Below, piece by piece: positions 1-19,995 of a stretch of DNA of 19,995 nucleotides. Made by a program: the position numbers and the translations under genes. Numbering within the stretch: position 1 is the first letter of the stretch; every line of letters starts with the position of its first letter. The notes under the pieces were generated by a model. That model did no database searches and was not told where the DNA came from. It worked only from the letters and a program-made list of their open reading frames with translations. The stretch comes from Saccoglossus kowalevskii (lineage: Eukaryota > Hemichordata > Enteropneusta > Harrimaniidae), in contig NW_003112482.1 in assembly GCF_000003605.2 (NCBI RefSeq), forward strand, positions 178,849 through 198,843. The letters are read 5' to 3'.

Positions 1-2364
1 CATTGTTACGTAATGACTAGACAATTTAACAAATATAATCCAGATATCTTCAATACAGCGTGTTCTCATTCGATGGAAAGATGTGATTGGTTTCTGACAC
101 AATTTGTGCATAATAATTAGCTAAATTTGCATAATGTTCTTGGCTTGTATGCCATCTATAGAGTAGATTTCAAATTTGGTTTATATGTACAATAAAATAT
201 GAAACAAAGAAATCATAATACAAATTGTAACTAATTATGTAAGTCACTACAAAGCAAAATGTCAAATATGTTGAACGCAAAATCGAATAACTTTGATAGT
301 TTGGATCATCATTAGTGTAATATGTGGTTTGTGTTATTGTCTGCTGACCTTGAAGTGCTCTTGTGTCACTCCAACCTCCATTACAATTAGCCTGGTTCCC
401 CTTTTATAATTTTGTGCGTCCTGCGTCTCTCTCCATATTAGTCTAGTCTAACCTCAATTTTACTTGTATGGTCAATAGGTGACCTCAACGTTGATTGGTT
501 GATATAAATAGCACACAGCTAATCTGAATATGCTAATGTACCAACCAATGAATGACAGTTGTATGTTCTTCGAATAGTTACTACAGAAACGAAAATTTGA
601 CCGTTCCATTCATTGTGACGTTTTAATAAATCTACATGGTTAACATTTTCAGACCAGTATGGAGCCGAAAGACCCATGTAATAATATGAAGATAACCAGG
701 CCACATTACAGTCTATTATGGATTAAATTAGTTTATTTAGCTGTATCAATATCAATAAATCCCAATCTTAATGCTTTTACAGTACACTGTAGTTTAATTT
801 AATTGATCTGGCGTAATTTGGTTGCAAACCATAAAAAAAGTCATCAACAAAAATGTAGAAAACAAATATTCTTACAGTAATGGTTTTAAGGGTTGACATT
901 TTATGTCGGGGAGGGGTCATTTGACATTGATGTTTTTTTTTGTTTTTTTTCAATTGTTCACTTTAATAGATTGATGGCTTTGCATAGAAACAAGATAATG
1001 TTTCCCAAAAAAATCATGGTTAATTAGCCCCCACCCCAGTGAACTAAATGACTCATCCCTAGCTGAGGTTTAAAAGTTCACCCTATATAAAATGCATTAT
1101 TACCTCTGTGTGTGGTACGCACATATTTGAAATAGAGTTCTTAAAGTATGGTTAGATTAGTTAGCATTGCAGATTTGTATATATCATATCCTATAAAACG
1201 CCTATCATGTAACCCGCATCAACAGACACGTACAACTCAGAGCATTCCCAGTAGTCATGTGACATGCTTAGCATTCCGCTAAAGTAGCCGGGTGTTCATT
1301 TCAGCTGGTTTGCTTTGAGACATACTCTGCTATGCCCGGCATGGACAATTCGGGATTACTGTCCACATATATCAACACATGCCAGGTGATTATGGAGGTC
1401 TATCGAAGTTATTACCGGTAATTCTCATGATGTTTTCTTGTGTTTGTATTTTGTGAGGACTGTGTGAGGTCGGGAATGCTTACAGCCGTGATTGTTTCTG
1501 AGTTTAAGGAGTAGTTCGAATTCTCAGCCAGTGTGCAGGTGTAACATACGTCTGATTAGCATCAGCTGATTCCATCAGTCGAGTGAAACGTTTACATTTC
1601 AATGCTTTTTATTTTGGTGATTCGATAATTTTCATCGTTAATGATAAAGTCGCTGTGACTTGTCATCTTAAAAATCCAAAATGAAAAGTTCACTATGTTA
1701 AATTTGTGGGGGGCAAATAAAGTAAAAGGTGGCATATCAGCCTTTAGTCAATTTCCAGAAAGCAGTGGGGAATCCATTGTTAAATGGGAAATCATATTAG
1801 GAAGAAAATATCTGATATATTGGGGTACCAAGGCATTCTGGTGGGAACATCCATGGTAGTGATGTCCCCTCAGAATTGTTACTCTTAATTAGCCATCTAA
1901 CTTCCTAAGTATTTGATATCTCGCATCTCTTCATACAAAGTATGAGCGGATATCATTAGTGGTTACTTGAGATCTTGCCATGTAGTGCTCAGCATCAGTT
2001 TCTTACTATGAAAGGCCCCTGAATTACGTCAATAGTCGTCATACCTATGTGTAGCTACATAACTACATAGTACGTAATTACATCACTGGATTCTGACCTG
2101 TGAGATCTCATCAGTTATCTCTACTGCGACAAATTTATCAAAAAAAAAAACATCTATCGTATTTGCTCTGTTAATAGCTTTTGGTAAATAAAAAAAAAAT
2201 GTAAAAATTTGTTGCATTTAAATGATCAATTGTATAATAAATGTATTTATGCGTGCTTCTACTGGAGATGCTCGTCCAGAAGAGCAAATATGTTACACTC
2301 TTTAAATATATAATTGACAACATTATTACAACAAAAACCTAATTTTTCATTATTTTTTTTGCAG
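1..2364. other. Non-coding stretch upstream of exon a, probably intron
   Basis: No coding exon was recognised on either strand. It ends in a T-rich acceptor at 2361-2364 with phase-1 continuation, so at least its right part is most likely the intron before exon a. TATA-like strings occur (TATATAAA near 1084) but nothing else marks a promoter. It contains a possible short inverted-repeat element (390-701), one TACCGGTA (1413-1420) and a GGGAATGCTTACAG string (1472-1485) shared with the minisatellite at 4880-5250. The 61-codon minus-strand frame at 519-704 resembles nothing I know and is not called. Confidence 0.7.
390..701. mobile_element. Possible short inverted-repeat element (weak)
   Basis: GCCTGGTT at 390-397 is mirrored by AACCAGGC at 694-701, about 312 bases outer distance. 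The heptamer CATTACA lies just outside both ends (379-385 and 704-710), though 2 to 4 bases away from the arms. The arms are short and the direct repeat is not adjacent, so this may be coincidence rather than a MITE. No coding capacity. Confidence 0.25.
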
Positions 2365-19716
<17,352 letters not shown>

Positions 19717-19995
19717 GTGAGTATTATATTGTCAACTTATTGTTTTCATCCACTAACCTGTCAATCTTTACCGCATTGATTCCACTGTAAATCAAATTTT
19801 TATTTAAATACAGACAATTTAAAATCACTGCGCCACAAGTTTCATCCATTAAATGACAAAACGCAAATAAAATATGAGGGAACTTGTTCCCATGGAAACA
19901 ATGACTTTCTGTTTGACCCATATTGTTCAGCCCTACTCTTGTATCCATTCTGATATAGATACTTACAACTGAGATTCATAATTCGAAAACTAGTT

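Noticed and set aside
519-704. 61-codon minus-strand frame as a small gene
   Set aside because: No recognisable domain, no splice or promoter context, and it lies inside a possible repeat element.
1080-1095. TATATAAA as a promoter
   Set aside because: AT-rich background makes TATA strings common; no initiator, first exon or CpG-rich zone follows.
2045-2070. Small stem around TGTAGCTACA as an RNA gene or attachment site
   Set aside because: Stem is short and bulged in AT-rich sequence; no supporting context.

Overview
The window is AT-rich, intron-rich animal nuclear DNA. It carries the middle part of one large plus-strand protein-coding gene, the invertebrate ortholog of vertebrate TANC1/TANC2 (tetratricopeptide-repeat, ankyrin-repeat and coiled-coil scaffold proteins; fly rolling pebbles is the insect relative). 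Thirteen coding exons can be joined through twelve GT-AG introns with no frame break. They give about 1,242 residues in the order expected for TANC: a proline/serine-rich N-terminal part with a conserved SVDEAAQALMDRLGYLL-type block, a STAND-class P-loop NTPase module (Walker A at 11955-11978, Walker B at 12929-12943), about eleven ankyrin repeats, and the first TPR units. The amino terminus (probably left of base 1) and the remaining TPR and C-terminal disordered/coiled-coil part (right of base 19716) are not in the window. As judged from memory of the vertebrate proteins, the sequence resembles TANC1 and TANC2 about equally, slightly favouring TANC2, as expected for a single unduplicated gene. 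Short introns, a poly-A/T-rich background and small repeats fit a non-vertebrate bilaterian, for example a hemichordate or another marine invertebrate; the species cannot be named from this sequence.

Layout: 1-2364 is non-coding (probably intron) with a possible short inverted-repeat element. Exons a and b (2365-2772, 4070-4255) encode the disordered N-terminal part. They are separated and followed by introns holding two copies of a ~150-bp MITE-like family, a G4-prone C-tract, an AT palindrome and a 55-bp minisatellite with nuclear-receptor-like half sites. A 6-kb intron leads to exon c (10236-10343). Exons d and e (11785-12048, 12552-13674) encode the NTPase module, and exon e is a single long 1.1-kb exon. 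Exon f (14580-14811) links it to the ankyrin array of exons g to k (15195-18285). Exons l and m (18791-18937, 19616-19716) begin the TPR region.

No second gene, rRNA, tRNA, CRISPR or complete autonomous transposon was recognised. The main points for a second look are a perfect AG|GTAAGT junction at the start of exon g (recursive-splice-type site), the MITE-like pair flanking exon b, the DR1-bearing minisatellite, and minisatellites lying close upstream of the acceptors of exons f and l.
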